Positions 43,771-57,912 of a DNA stretch of 64,000 nt are shown piece after piece. Below the pieces are notes generated by a model that saw nothing but the letters and a program-made list of their open reading frames with translations, made no database searches and was not told the origin of the DNA. The stretch comes from Cellulomonas sp. KH9 (GTDB lineage Bacteria > Actinomycetota > Actinomycetes > Actinomycetales > Cellulomonadaceae), in assembly GCF_900114185.1 (NCBI RefSeq), contig NZ_FOSE01000002.1:187909-251908 (forward strand). The letters are read 5' to 3'. Positions within the stretch are counted from its first letter, which is position 1. Each line of letters opens with the position of its first letter. The translations under genes and the position numbers were made by a program.

Positions 43771-46117
43771 CGTCGTCCAGGGCGCCCTGCACCACGCGCA
43801 GCGGACGCGGCACGGCGCGCACCCGCCGCCCGGGCAGGTGCGGCTCCACCCGTCGCACCTGCTCCTCGGCCGCCGGGCGGGGCAGCGGCCGCGCCCCGCG
43901 CACGGGCAGCCCCGGCGCCGGCCGTCCGACGAAGTTGCCCTGCGCCTGCGGCACCCCCAGCTCGACCAGCGCCTGCAGGTCGCCCGCGGACTCCACGCCC
44001 TCGGCCACCACGTCCAGGCCGTGGTGCTCGGCCAGCGCGACGATCGCCCGCACGGGACCCGCCCCGCGGGGTGTGCGGACCTCCCGCACGAACGACCGGT
44101 CGATCTTCAGCACGTCGACCGGGAGCCGCGCCAGCCGGGCCAGCGAGCTGAACCCCGTGCCGAAGTCGTCGAGGGCGATGCGCGCCCCGCGGGCCCGCAG
44201 CTCGGACAGCACGGGTACCGCGGACGACGTGCGCAGCATCGTGCTCTCGGTGATCTCGATCGTCAGGTGCTCCCACGGCCCGCCGGACCACGCCGCGTCG
44301 ATGCGCTCGAGGACGTCCTGCTCGTGCAGCTCACGCGCAGACAGGTTCACGGCCACCGGCATGTGGTGGCGGTCCAGGGCGCGCCGTGCCTGGCGGATCA
44401 TCGAGCGCCCGATCGGCACGATCAGCCCCGTCTGCTCCGCGAGGGACAGCCAGTGCTCGGGCAGCACCAGGTGGCCGTCCTCCTGCCACCGGGCCAGGGC
44501 CTCCAGGCCCACGACCTCGAGCGTCCGCGTGTCGACGATCGGCTGGAAGTACGCGGTGATGCGGTCCTCCTCGACCGCCCGCTCCAGGGCCGAGCGCAGC
44601 CGGCGGGCGTCCTCGGCGCGCGCCCGCAGGGCCGGGTCGAACACGCGGTGCCCCGACGCGGTCCGCTTGGCCTCGAGCATCGCGGCGTCCGCGTGCCGCA
44701 GCAGCGTGTCGGCGTCGACCACGTCGCTGGGGTTCCAGGTCGCGACGCCGCACGTCAGGCGCGGGCCCACCACGGTGCCCACCCGCGCACCGAACCCGCT
44801 GCGCACGCGTCGTGCCAGGTCGGCCAGCTCCTCGTCCCCGGGGGCGCGTGCCACGATCACCGCGAACTCGTCACCGGCGAGCCGTGCCACGTACGTGTCG
44901 TCGTCGACCCACGTGCGCAGGTAGTCGGCAGTGCGGCGCAGCAGCTCGTCGCCCGCGGCGTGCCCCTCGCGGTCGTTGACGTCCTTGAACCCGTCGATGT
45001 CGCAGTACACGACCGACACCCGGGTCCGTTCGACGGCGGCCCGCTCCAGCACCTCGAGCAGGTGGGTGTCGACGGCCCGCCGGTTGGGCAGCCCGGTCAG
45101 GGTGTCCGTCACGGCCGCGCGCGAGAGCCGCTCGGTGAGGGCGTACCGCTCGGCGGCCGACGACACCACCAGACCGAGGTCGATGAGGAACGTGCGCTCG
45201 TGCGGCGCCAGCCGGTCCGGGGTGTCGGGGAACAGGTCGACGACGTACCGGTCGCGCTGCAGCGGGCGCAGCGACCCCTCGATGGTCGGGTCCTGCAGCA
45301 CGTCCCGTGCCGCGTCGCGCGCCTGCAGCAGCAGCGCGTCGGGGTCGCGGTGGAACCACGCGGTGTTGGTGACCTGGGCCAGCGCGTCGCGCATCAGCTC
45401 GCGCCGGCGCGCCGTCAGCTGCGAGCGGCGCAGCCGCAGCGACGCCAGGGACTCCAGGCCGACGGCCAGCGGCAGCGGCCACAGTCCCGCCAGGAGCGCA
45501 CCGACGGGCTGCCCGGTGAGCAGGATGCCCGCGGTGAGCATCGTCAGCGACCCGGCCGCGGCCACCACCAGCAGCACGCCCAGCCCGTTCAGCCGCACGG
45601 CACCCAGTGCCGTCACCGCGTACCCCACGGTGATCGCGAGCACGAGGAACAGCAGGGCGACGGCGACCGGACGTCCGGTGGGCAGGCCGGGCGCGTCGAC
45701 CGGTCCGAACGTCAGGAACCACAGCAGCGTGCGGACCGCCAGCAGCACCGCGGCGGTGACGACCCAGGGCCGCAGCCGCGGGCCCGTCCCGCCGAACGCG
45801 CGCGTCGCGGGCAGGCACAGCAGCGCGACGACCCCGACGAGCTGCCCGTGCAGGAACGACAGCGCCTCGCGCAGCTCGACCCCCTCGGCGACGCCGTGCA
45901 GACCCGCCACCAGGACCATCATCGCCATCGCCACGGACAGCGCCAGCGCCCACGCCGACCCGTCCGAGCGCAGCGCACCACGCCACCAGACCCACTGCAG
46001 CACGCAGAAGCCGCCGATCAGGCCGGCCGCCAGGAACTGCAGGACGGTGGTCCACAGGGGGACGTCGCCGAGCATGTGGGCTACATCGGCGGGCCTGGGA
46101 CCGGACATGAACGGCAT
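43751..46117 (-). CDS. Membrane GGDEF-EAL protein (c-di-GMP turnover)
   Basis: This protein of about 788 residues has seven hydrophobic helices in the first 240 residues, a linker of about 150, a GGDEF domain and a C-terminal EAL domain. The cyclase site reads RLAGDEF (AGDEF form) with the metal-binding CDIDGFKDVND. No RxxD inhibitory site is seen at the usual spacing. The phosphodiesterase motifs are complete: EALARW, VNLSAREL, EITESTML, LDDFGTGFSSL, LKIDRSFV and VAEGVES, so c-di-GMP hydrolysis is likely, with synthesis possible. The start is uncertain: ATGs at 46117, 46108 and 46075 are all in frame with poor ribosome binding sites. It is divergent from pyrR and may regulate the pilus encoded upstream. 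Confidence 0.92.
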   Translation of the reverse strand: MPFMSGPRPADVAHMLGDVPLWTTVLQFLAAGLIGGFCVLQWVWWRGALRSDGSAWALALSVAMAMMVLVAGLHGVAEGVELREALSFLHGQLVGVVALLCLPATRAFGGTGPRLRPWVVTAAVLLAVRTLLWFLTFGPVDAPGLPTGRPVAVALLFLVLAITVGYAVTALGAVRLNGLGVLLVVAAAGSLTMLTAGILLTGQPVGALLAGLWPLPLAVGLESLASLRLRRSQLTARRRELMRDALAQVTNTAWFHRDPDALLLQARDAARDVLQDPTIEGSLRPLQRDRYVVDLFPDTPDRLAPHERTFLIDLGLVVSSAAERYALTERLSRAAVTDTLTGLPNRRAVDTHLLEVLERAAVERTRVSVVYCDIDGFKDVNDREGHAAGDELLRRTADYLRTWVDDDTYVARLAGDEFAVIVARAPGDEELADLARRVRSGFGARVGTVVGPRLTCGVATWNPSDVVDADTLLRHADAAMLEAKRTASGHRVFDPALRARAEDARRLRSALERAVEEDRITAYFQPIVDTRTLEVVGLEALARWQEDGHLVLPEHWLSLAEQTGLIVPIGRSMIRQARRALDRHHMPVAVNLSARELHEQDVLERIDAAWSGGPWEHLTIEITESTMLRTSSAVPVLSELRARGARIALDDFGTGFSSLARLARLPVDVLKIDRSFVREVRTPRGAGPVRAIVALAEHHGLDVVAEGVESAGDLQALVELGVPQAQGNFVGRPAPGLPVRGARPLPRPAAEEQVRRVEPHLPGRRVRAVPRPLRVVQGALDDATPEHL

Positions 46118-46193
46118 CCGGGTGACGGCACGCGCCGACGTCGGCGTGCTGCGCGTCACGCGGGACCGAGGTCCCGGGCGCCGAGGGCGACGG

Positions 46194-46199
46194 TAGGGT
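46194..46199 (+). promoter_or_regulatory. Candidate -10 element of the pyr operon
   Basis: TAGGGT lies 65 bases before the pyrR ATG. Transcription from about 46206 would include the whole PyrR-type hairpin in the leader. Confidence 0.45.
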
Positions 46200-46214
46200 G
46201 GTACGTCGAGCAAC

Positions 46215-47906
<1,692 letters not shown>

Positions 47907-47910
<4 letters not shown>

Positions 47911-49211
47911 CCACCCACCTGCTGACCGGCGCCCGCCCCCTGGGCGGCGAGCCCACCGACGTCCTGCTGGCCGACGGCGTGGTCGCCGCGATCGGTGCCG
48001 ACGCCCGCCGTGCCGGCGCCCACGTCGTCGACGCCGACGGCCTGGTCCTGCTGCCCGGGCTCGTCGACCTGCACACCCACCTGCGCGAGCCCGGCCGGGA
48101 GGACGCCGAGACCGTCGAGTCCGGCACCCGCGCCGCCGCGCTCGGCGGGTTCACCGCCGTGCACGCCATGGCGAACACCACCCCCACGCAGGACACCGCG
48201 GGCGTCGTCGAGCAGGTCTGGCGCCTCGGCCGCGACGCCGGCTGGTGCGACGTCCACCCCGTGGGCGCCGTCACCGTCGGGCTCGCCGGAGACCGGCTGG
48301 CCGAGCTGTCCGCCATGGCCCGGTCCGCCGCCGCGGTGCGCGTCTTCTCCGACGACGGCAAGTGCGTCCACGACCCGGTCGTCATGCGCCGCGCCCTGGA
48401 GTACGTCAAGGCGTTCGACGGCGTCGTCGCCCAGCACGCGCAGGAGCCGCGGCTCACCGAGGGCGCCCAGATGCACGAGGGCGTGGTGTCCGCCGAGCTC
48501 GGGCTCACCGGCTGGCCCGCCGTCGCCGAGGAGGCCGTCATCGCCCGCGACGTGCTCCTCGCCGAGCACGTCGGCTCCCGGCTGCACGTCCTGCACCTGT
48601 CGACCGCCGGCTCCGTCGAGATCGTGCGCTGGGCGAAGGCCCGCGGCATCGACGTCACCGCCGAGGTCACCCCCCACCACCTCATGCTCACCGACGAGCT
48701 CGTCCGCGGCTACGACCCCCGCTTCAAGGTGAACCCGCCGCTGCGCACCGCCGAGGACGTCGAGGCCGTCCGCCAGGGCCTCGCCGACGGCACCATCGAC
48801 ACCGTCGGCACCGACCACGCCCCGCACCCCCGCGAGGACAAGGACTGCGAGTGGGCCGCCGCGGCGTTCGGCATGACCGGGCTGGAGACCGCCCTGTCCG
48901 TCGTGCAGGCCGCCATGGTCGACACGGGCCGCATGACCTGGGCCGACGTCGCCCGCGTCATGTCCACCGCACCCGCCCGCATCGGGCGGCTCACCGGCCA
49001 GGGACGGCCCATCGCGGTGGGGGAGCCCGCCAACCTCACCCTCGTGGACCCCGCCGCCCGCCGGGTCGTCGTCCCCGAGCAGCAGGCGACCCTCAGCGTC
49101 AACTCGCCCTTCGCCGGGCAGGAGCTGCCCGGCAAGGTCGTCGCGACCTTCCTGCGCGGCCGCGCCACCGTCCTCGACGGCGCCCTGGTCCCGGCAGGGG
49201 GGCACGCCTGA
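47907..49211 (+). CDS. pyrC: Dihydroorotase
   Basis: This 434-residue zinc amidohydrolase cyclises carbamoyl-aspartate to dihydroorotate. Metal ligands are H56 and H58 in [10 protein letters not shown], with later histidines in [21 protein letters not shown] and the catalytic Asp in TVGTDHAPH. It is the class I type that usually acts without PyrB fusion. The GTG overlaps the pyrB stop by 4 bases. The following membrane protein begins on the last base of this stop codon. Confidence 0.96.
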
Positions 49212-49759
49212 TGCCCCTCTGGGCCTCCGTCGCGATCCTCGCCGCGCTCGCGGTGCTCGGCCTGTGGGGCATGTGGCACGGCTGGCAGGCACGCGGCCGA
49301 CGGACCGCGGCCCTCGTGCCGTCGCTCCCGGCCGTCCCGGCCGCCCCCGGCGCCCCGCTCGGCGAGCCCGTCGAGGCGGTGTACGTCTCCTCGACACGCG
49401 CCGGCGACTGGCTCGACCGCGTCGTCGCCCACGACCTGGGCGTGCGGAGCCCCGCGCGGGTCCAGGTCCACGCCGACGGCGTGCTGCTCACGCGCACCGG
49501 CGCCGCCGACGTGTGGGTGCCCGCGGGCGCGCTGCGCGCCGTCGGGACCAGCAGCGGGCAGGCCGGCAAGTTCGTCGGCCGCGACGAGCTGGTCGTCCTC
49601 ACCTGGGTCCCGGACACGACGACCGGCACCCCCATCGACACCGCGCTGCAGGTGCGCCACGACGACGCGCGTCCCGCGCTGCTCGCCGCGGCCCGCACCC
49701 TGGCAGCGCCCACCGACACCGACACGGCGCCGCCCCCGGCGCGGGAGGAGCAGGCATGA
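49211..49759 (+). CDS. PH-like membrane protein of the pyr operon (Rv1382-like)
   Basis: This 182-residue protein has one N-terminal membrane helix ([20 protein letters not shown]) and a beta-rich domain resembling a bacterial PH-like fold ([18 protein letters not shown], then [20 protein letters not shown] and [13 protein letters not shown]). A gene of this type lies between pyrC and carA in M. tuberculosis (Rv1382) and Streptomyces, so the linkage is conserved, yet its role is unknown. Its ATG shares one base with the pyrC stop and its stop overlaps the carA ATG, so it is translated with the pathway enzymes. Confidence 0.82.
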   Translation: MPLWASVAILAALAVLGLWGMWHGWQARGRRTAALVPSLPAVPAAPGAPLGEPVEAVYVSSTRAGDWLDRVVAHDLGVRSPARVQVHADGVLLTRTGAADVWVPAGALRAVGTSSGQAGKFVGRDELVVLTWVPDTTTGTPIDTALQVRHDDARPALLAAARTLAAPTDTDTAPPPAREEQA

Positions 49760-50975
49760 GCGACGCGATCCTCGTCCTCGAGGACGGCCGCACGTTCACC
49801 GGGCGGGCCTACGGCGCGACCGGGCGGACGCTCGGCGAGATCGTCTTCAACACCGGCATGACGGGCTACCAGGAGACCCTGACCGACCCGTCGTACCACC
49901 GGCAGATCGTCGTGATGACGGCGCCGCACATCGGCAACACGGGCGTCAACGACGAGGACACGGAGTCGCGGCGCATCTGGGTCGCCGGGTTCGTCGTGCG
50001 GGACCCCGCGCGTCGCTCGTCGAGCTGGCGGGCGCGCCGCACGCTCGACGACGAGCTCGTCGCGCACGGCGTGGTCGGCATCAGCGACGTGGACACCCGC
50101 GCCCTGACCCGTCACCTGCGCGAGCGCGGCGTCATGCGCGCCGGCATCTTCTCGGGCGACGCGCTGGTGCGGCCCGAGGGGGAGCGCCGGCCCGTCGACG
50201 AGCTCGTCGACGAGGTGCTGGCCGCCCCCGTGATGGCCGGTGCGGACCTGGCGGGGGAGGTCAGCGTCGACGAGGCGTACGTCGTGCCGGCGCTCGGTGC
50301 CGACGGGCAGCCGCTGGCCGAGCCGCGGGCGCGCGTCGCCGCGGTCGACCTGGGCATCAAGTCGATGACCCCGCAGCGGCTCGCCGAGCGCGGCGTCGAG
50401 GTGCACGTGCTGCCCGCGACGTCGGCGATCGACGACGTGCTCGCGGTCGCGCCCGACGGCGTGTTCTTCTCCAACGGTCCCGGCGACCCGTCGGCCGCAC
50501 GGCACGAGATCGACGTGCTCCGCGGCGTGCTCGACCGCCGCATCCCGTTCTTCGGGATCTGCTACGGCAACCAGCTGTTCGGCCGCGCCCTCGGGTTCGG
50601 CACCTACAAGCTGCGCTACGGCCACCGCGGGGTGAACCAGCCGGTCCTGGACCGCACGACGGGCAAGGTGGAGATCACCGCGCACAACCACGGCTTCGCC
50701 GTCGACGCGCCGCTCGACGCGGAGACCGTCGCGCCCTTCGACGGCGGCCGCTACGGCCGTGTCCGGGTGTCGCACGTCGACCTCAACGACGACGTCGTCG
50801 AGGGCCTCGAGGCGCTCGACCTGCCGGCGTTCTCGGTCCAGTACCACCCGGAGGCCGCGGCCGGTCCGCACGACGCCGCGTACCTGTTCGACCGCTTCCT
50901 CGACCTCATGACCACGCACCGCGACGGCGCCGGCTCGACGCCGGACGCCGCCACCACCGAGAAGGGCGCCGCCTG

Positions 50976-50976
<1 letters not shown>
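49756..50976 (+). CDS. carA: Carbamoyl-phosphate synthase small (glutaminase) subunit
   Basis: This 406-residue subunit hydrolyses glutamine and channels ammonia to CarB. The class I glutaminase nucleophile is C269 in [16 protein letters not shown]. The partner His/Glu are in [13 protein letters not shown] near the C-terminus, and NHGFAVD is present. The more usual GICLGHQ is GICYGNQ here, a variant I believe is common in actinobacteria. The N-terminal CarA domain shows [17 protein letters not shown]. It overlaps the membrane gene before it, and its stop shares one base with the carB ATG. Confidence 0.97.
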
Positions 50977-54331
<3,355 letters not shown>

Positions 54332-54335
<4 letters not shown>

Positions 54336-55186
54336 GCGGCGGTCCCGTCCCGTTCGGCGCCCGCCTCGCGGCGGCGATGGACGAGCACGGACCGCTCTGC
54401 GTCGGCATCGACCCGCACAGCACGCTCCTGGCGGACTGGGGTCTGCCGGACGACGCCACCGGGCTGCGGGAGTTCGCGCTGCGCGTGATGGACGCCGTCG
54501 CGGGACGGGTCGCGGCGGTCAAGCCGCAGGCCGCGTTCTTCGAGCGGCACGGCTCGGCCGGGCTGGCCGTCCTCGAGGAGGTGGTCGCGGCGGGACGCGC
54601 CACCGGGACGCTCGTGGTCGTCGACGCCAAGCGGGGGGACATCGGGTCGACGATGGGCGCGTACGCCGACGCGTACCTGGGTGACGGCTCGCCGCTGGCG
54701 GGGGACGCCCTGACGGTGTCCCCGTACCTCGGCTTCGGGTCGCTGGGTCCCGCCGTCGAGCTGGCCCTGGCGACGGGACGCGGGCTGTTCGCCCTGTGCC
54801 TCACCTCGAACCCGGAGGGTGCGCAGGTGCAGCACGCCCGCACCGCCGACGGTGTGACGGTGGCGGCGGCCGTCGCCGCGCGCGCCGCCGCGCTGAACGC
54901 GGGCGCGTCGCCGCTGGGCTCCGTCGGGCTGGTCGTGGGCGCCACGGTGGGGGACGCGGCCCGCGCGACGGGCGTCGACCTGGCCGCCGTCAACGGGCCG
55001 CTGCTGGCGCCCGGTGTCGGGGCGCAGGGGGCGGGGGCGCGCGAGCTGACCGCCGTCTTCGGTGCCGCCCGCCGCCAGGTCCTCGCGTCGTCGAGCAGGG
55101 GAGTGCTGCGCGCCGGCCCCGAGGTCGGCGCCCTGCGGGACGCGGCCGGCCGGGCTGCCGCGGAGGCGTCCGCCGCGCTGCGCTGA
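54332..55186 (+). CDS. pyrF: Orotidine 5'-phosphate decarboxylase (actinobacterial long type)
   Basis: This 284-residue enzyme decarboxylates OMP to UMP. It belongs to the subtype with the catalytic [13 protein letters not shown] motif (Lys and Asp, about residues 97-109), [17 protein letters not shown] at the N-terminus, and a late [16 protein letters not shown] phosphate-binding region. It ends the operon; a 16-bp hairpin follows. The pyrD gene, next to pyrF in Streptomyces, is not in this window, and neither is pyrE. Confidence 0.95.
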
Positions 55187-55195
55187 GGGACCGCA

Positions 55196-55231
55196 CGAGG
55201 GGTGGCCGCACGATGGTGCGGCCACCCCTCG
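55196..55231 (+). terminator. 16-bp perfect hairpin ending the pyr operon
   Basis: CGAGGGGTGGCCGCAC (55196-55211) and its exact complement (55216-55231) close a GATG tetraloop 10 bases after pyrF. The remaining 255 bases to 55486 contain only the next promoter near their end; I see no gene in them. Confidence 0.85.
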
Positions 55232-55473
55232 GCATGTCGTCGGACGGACGCGTGGATGCCTGTCGCACCCGGCGAGGGACGGGCCCCGCTCCTCGGTGCG
55301 GCCGTCGAGGCGGACCGATAACGGAACCTGGCGCCGTCGAGCGCCACCGGTGGTCGCCACGGAGGGCCGCCTCACGGCGGCCCGCCCGGACGGCACGACA
55401 GGCCGACGACCCCGGTCACCACCGCCCGCACACCGCCCGGGTCGGCAGGCGCCGGCGTGTCCGCGGCAGCCGG

Positions 55474-55479
55474 TACCGT
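55474..55479 (+). promoter_or_regulatory. -10 element of a probable leaderless transcript
   Basis: TACCGT is followed by exactly 7 bases and then the GTG at 55487. The same geometry as at aroK, rarA and fmt favours this GTG over the in-frame GTG at 55457. Confidence 0.45.
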
Positions 55480-55486
55480 CCGTCCC

Positions 55487-56317
55487 GTGGCGGGGGAGAC
55501 GACGGTGGGACGGACGGTGACCCGGTACGTCGCCGCCCTCGGGGACCTGCACCCGAGCACGGCGCGGGCGTACCGGTGGGCGCTGGGCGACCTCGCCGCG
55601 GCGTGCGGGGACGACCGGCTCGTCGAGGTGCTGGGCGGGCCGGCACTCGGCCTGTGGCTCGCGTCGCCGACGGCCGCCGGGAAGCAGCCGGCGCCGGCGT
55701 CGGTGCGGCAGCGGGCGACCGCGGCGCGCGGGCTCGTGCGGTTCGCGCTGGACCACCGCCTGCTCGACGACGCGACCGCGCAGACCGCCCTGCACACCCT
55801 GCGCCGGCCCGCGACCCCCGCGGTGACGCGCGACACGGCCGTCGCCCGCCTCCTGCTGGCCAGGGCCACCGGCGGGCGCCCGTACGGCGTGTCGCACGAC
55901 GTGTGGGTCCGCTTCCGGGCGCACGTGCTCGTCCTGTCCGACACGGGCGCGCCGGAGCGCGACCTCGGCCGCGCGCTCCTCGACGAGGTGGCCGCCGACC
56001 GCACCGCGCTCACGCTGGCCGGTACCCGCTACGCGGTGGGGGAGTCGACCCGGCACGCCCTGGAGACCTGGCTCGTGACCCGCGAGGAGCTCGTCGGCAC
56101 GCTGCAGGGCAGTCCGCCGCCGCAGCTCTGGGTGCGGGCGCACCCGTCGACCCATCCCCGCACCGGCGTCGTCGCCCCGGTGGGCATGCCCATCACCGCG
56201 CGCGGGCTGCGCAAGGCGTTCCAGGAGGTCGTCGAGGTGCTGAGCGGCGCCGACCCGCGCCTCGCCCCCTGCACGGTCGCGCACGTCCGCGCGCTCGCCC
56301 GCCCCGCGACGACGTGA
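55487..56317 (+). CDS. Degenerate tyrosine recombinase (Xer-like), catalytic residues lost
   Basis: This 276-residue protein has an N-terminal core-binding-like domain (LHPSTARAYRWALGDLAAAC, and VRQRATAARGLVRFALDHRL) and a C-terminal half aligned by eye with XerC/D. The key residues are missing. The first catalytic Arg region reads TGAPERDLGRALLDEV, where Xer proteins have TGLRVSE. Box II reads PCTVAHVRALA, where Xer proteins have PHxLRHSFA. The chain stops about where the nucleophilic Tyr segment would start. Either the gene is decaying or the protein keeps only DNA binding. The GTG at 55457 is an alternative start. No att sites or phage genes are near; it sits between pyrF and mihF. Confidence 0.65.
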   Translation: MAGETTVGRTVTRYVAALGDLHPSTARAYRWALGDLAAACGDDRLVEVLGGPALGLWLASPTAAGKQPAPASVRQRATAARGLVRFALDHRLLDDATAQTALHTLRRPATPAVTRDTAVARLLLARATGGRPYGVSHDVWVRFRAHVLVLSDTGAPERDLGRALLDEVAADRTALTLAGTRYAVGESTRHALETWLVTREELVGTLQGSPPPQLWVRAHPSTHPRTGVVAPVGMPITARGLRKAFQEVVEVLSGADPRLAPCTVAHVRALARPATT

Positions 56318-56433
56318 CGACCGGCGGTCCGGCGACGGTTCCGGCGGCCCCCGGCGACGGGCCGATGACCTGCGGCGGAGCCCCGCGGACGGGCGTCGGC
56401 GCAGGTCGTGGGGCGACACACCACGCCCCCGCG

Positions 56434-56462
56434 TTGCCGAGCGGCAGCAGCGTCGCTAGTTT
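56434..56462 (+). promoter_or_regulatory. mihF promoter
   Basis: TTGCCG (56434-56439), a 17-base spacer and TAGTTT (56457-56462) form the best -35/-10 pair in the window. Transcription from about 56469 gives a leader near 55 bases. Confidence 0.6.
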
Positions 56463-56524
56463 CGTCTCAGATCCCGCGCAACGGCGACCAGGATCTCCGG
56501 CCCAGTGACGAGAAGGTGAAGCGC

Positions 56525-56836
56525 GTGGCTCTTCCTCCGCTGACTCCCGAACAACGAGCCGCCGCGCTCGAGAAGGCTGCCGCGGCGCGGCAGGCCCGTG
56601 CCGAGGTGAAGAACCGCCTCAAGTACTCGCAGGGCTCCCTGTCCGAGGTGATCGAGCAGGGGCAGCAGGACGAGACGATCGGCAAGCTCAAGGTCGCCGC
56701 GCTCCTCGAGTCCCTGCCCGGTGTGGGCAAGGTCAAGGCCCGTGCGATCATGTCCGAGATCGGCATCTCGGAGACGCGCCGGGTGCGTGGCCTCGGCCCG
56801 CACCAGGTCAAGGCGCTCGTCGACCGGTTCGGCTGA
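56525..56836 (+). CDS. mihF: Actinobacterial integration host factor (mIHF)
   Basis: This 103-residue nucleoid-associated protein bends DNA and is unrelated to the alpha/beta IHF of proteobacteria. The signature is [17 protein letters not shown] at the start. The conserved helix-two-turn-helix follows ([19 protein letters not shown], then [19 protein letters not shown]). Length matches the M. tuberculosis and Streptomyces proteins. The GTG at 56525 follows GAGAAGG. It has its own strong promoter and a long terminator behind it, so it is a single-gene unit before gmk. Confidence 0.95.
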   Translation: MALPPLTPEQRAAALEKAAAARQARAEVKNRLKYSQGSLSEVIEQGQQDETIGKLKVAALLESLPGVGKVKARAIMSEIGISETRRVRGLGPHQVKALVDRFG

Positions 56837-56843
56837 GCGTCCT

Positions 56844-56883
56844 GCGACGGCGCCCCGCCCGACACCGGGTGGGGCGCCGTCGC
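56844..56883 (+). terminator. 18-bp hairpin after mihF
   Basis: GCGACGGCGCCCC-G-CCCG (56844-56861) and CGGG-T-GGGGCGCCGTCGC (56866-56883) pair with a single G-U wobble around ACAC. It starts 7 bases after the mihF stop and isolates mihF from gmk. Confidence 0.82.
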
Positions 56884-56936
56884 ATGTCCGGGACGACCCG
56901 GACGCCATCCCCGGAACCTGGAGCGGTGCACCACCC

Positions 56937-57503
56937 ATGACGAAGCAGCCGGCACGGCTCACCGTGCTCGCCGGACCGACAGCCGTGGGCAAGGGGACGG
57001 TCTCGGCCGACATCCGTGCCCGCTACCCGCAGGTGTGGCTCTCGGTGTCGATGACCACCCGTGACCCGCGCCCCGGCGAGGTCGACGGCCTGCACTACCA
57101 CTTCGTCTCGCCCGAGCGGTTCGAGGAGATGGTCGAGCACGGCGACCTGCTCGAGTGGGCGGTCGTGCACGGCCGCAACCGGTACGGCACCCCCCGCGGG
57201 CCCGTCCTCGAGCGGCTCGCGGCCGGTGAGCCGGCGCTGCTGGAGATCGACCTGCAGGGCGCGCGGCAGGTCCGCCGGACCATGCCGGACGCGCGGTTCG
57301 TCTTCCTCGCGCCGCCGTCCTGGGACGAGCTGGTCCGCCGGCTGGTCGGGCGCGGGACGGAGAGCCCCGAGGAGCGCGAGCGGCGGCTGGAGACGGCCCG
57401 TGTCGAGCTCGCGGCGGAGTCCGAGTTCGACCACGTCATCGTGAACGACGACGTGCACCGCGCCACGGACGAGCTCGTGCGGCTGATGGGCGTCGACGCC
57501 TGA
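56937..57503 (+). CDS. gmk: Guanylate kinase
   Basis: This 188-residue P-loop kinase phosphorylates GMP to GDP. Walker A is GPTAVGKGT at about residues 13-21, followed by the GMP-binding [20 protein letters not shown] and [16 protein letters not shown]. The LID region has the arginines [17 protein letters not shown]. Length is typical. The ATG at 56937 has a weak GGAGCGG ribosome binding site. It is followed by rpoZ behind its own -10. Confidence 0.95.
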   Translation: MTKQPARLTVLAGPTAVGKGTVSADIRARYPQVWLSVSMTTRDPRPGEVDGLHYHFVSPERFEEMVEHGDLLEWAVVHGRNRYGTPRGPVLERLAAGEPALLEIDLQGARQVRRTMPDARFVFLAPPSWDELVRRLVGRGTESPEERERRLETARVELAAESEFDHVIVNDDVHRATDELVRLMGVDA

Positions 57504-57507
57504 GGGT

Positions 57508-57538
57508 TCCCGGCCGACCCGCGGGACCAGGTACGATG
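57508..57538 (+). promoter_or_regulatory. Candidate rpoZ promoter
   Basis: TTCCCG (57508-57513) and TACGAT (57533-57538) are separated by 19 bases. The -10 is good and the -35 is poor. A leader of about 90 bases would precede rpoZ. Confidence 0.4.
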
Positions 57539-57634
57539 GGACCGACTGCGCCGCTCGACGCCCACCTCCCACGCGGGGCTCGTGCCGGCGGCGCCTCAGA
57601 CCCGCTCAGCCATCCGACAGGACTGGAGTCCTCC

Positions 57635-57901
57635 GTGTCCGGAACCGTTGCCGCCCCCACGGGCATCACCGACCCGCCGATCGACCGCCTCCTCGAGCGC
57701 GCCGACTCCAAGTACGCGCTCGTGCTGTTCTCGGCCAAGCGCGCGCGGCAGATCAACGCGTACTACGCCCAGCTCAACGAGGGCCTGCTCGAGTACGTCG
57801 GCCCGCTCGTCGAGACCCGCCCGCAGGAGAAGCCGCTGTCGATCGCGATGCGCGAGATCGACGCCGGGCTGCTCACGTCCGAGCCCGTCGCGGAGGCCTG
57901 A
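57635..57901 (+). CDS. rpoZ: RNA polymerase subunit omega
   Basis: This 88-residue omega subunit helps fold beta-prime and assemble RNA polymerase. The conserved core is [24 protein letters not shown] (residues about 15-38, quoted in part), then [20 protein letters not shown] and [13 protein letters not shown]. The GTG start is preferred over upstream in-frame codons because it follows GGAG and gives the standard actinobacterial length. It lies 11 bases before coaBC. Omega also takes part in (p)ppGpp binding in some bacteria. Confidence 0.95.
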   Translation: MSGTVAAPTGITDPPIDRLLERADSKYALVLFSAKRARQINAYYAQLNEGLLEYVGPLVETRPQEKPLSIAMREIDAGLLTSEPVAEA

Positions 57902-57912
57902 GCCTCCCCGTC

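Noticed and set aside
55187..56524. Integrated mobile element or prophage marked by the recombinase-like gene
   Set aside because: No att repeats, no other phage genes, host-like composition, and the recombinase-like protein lacks catalytic residues.
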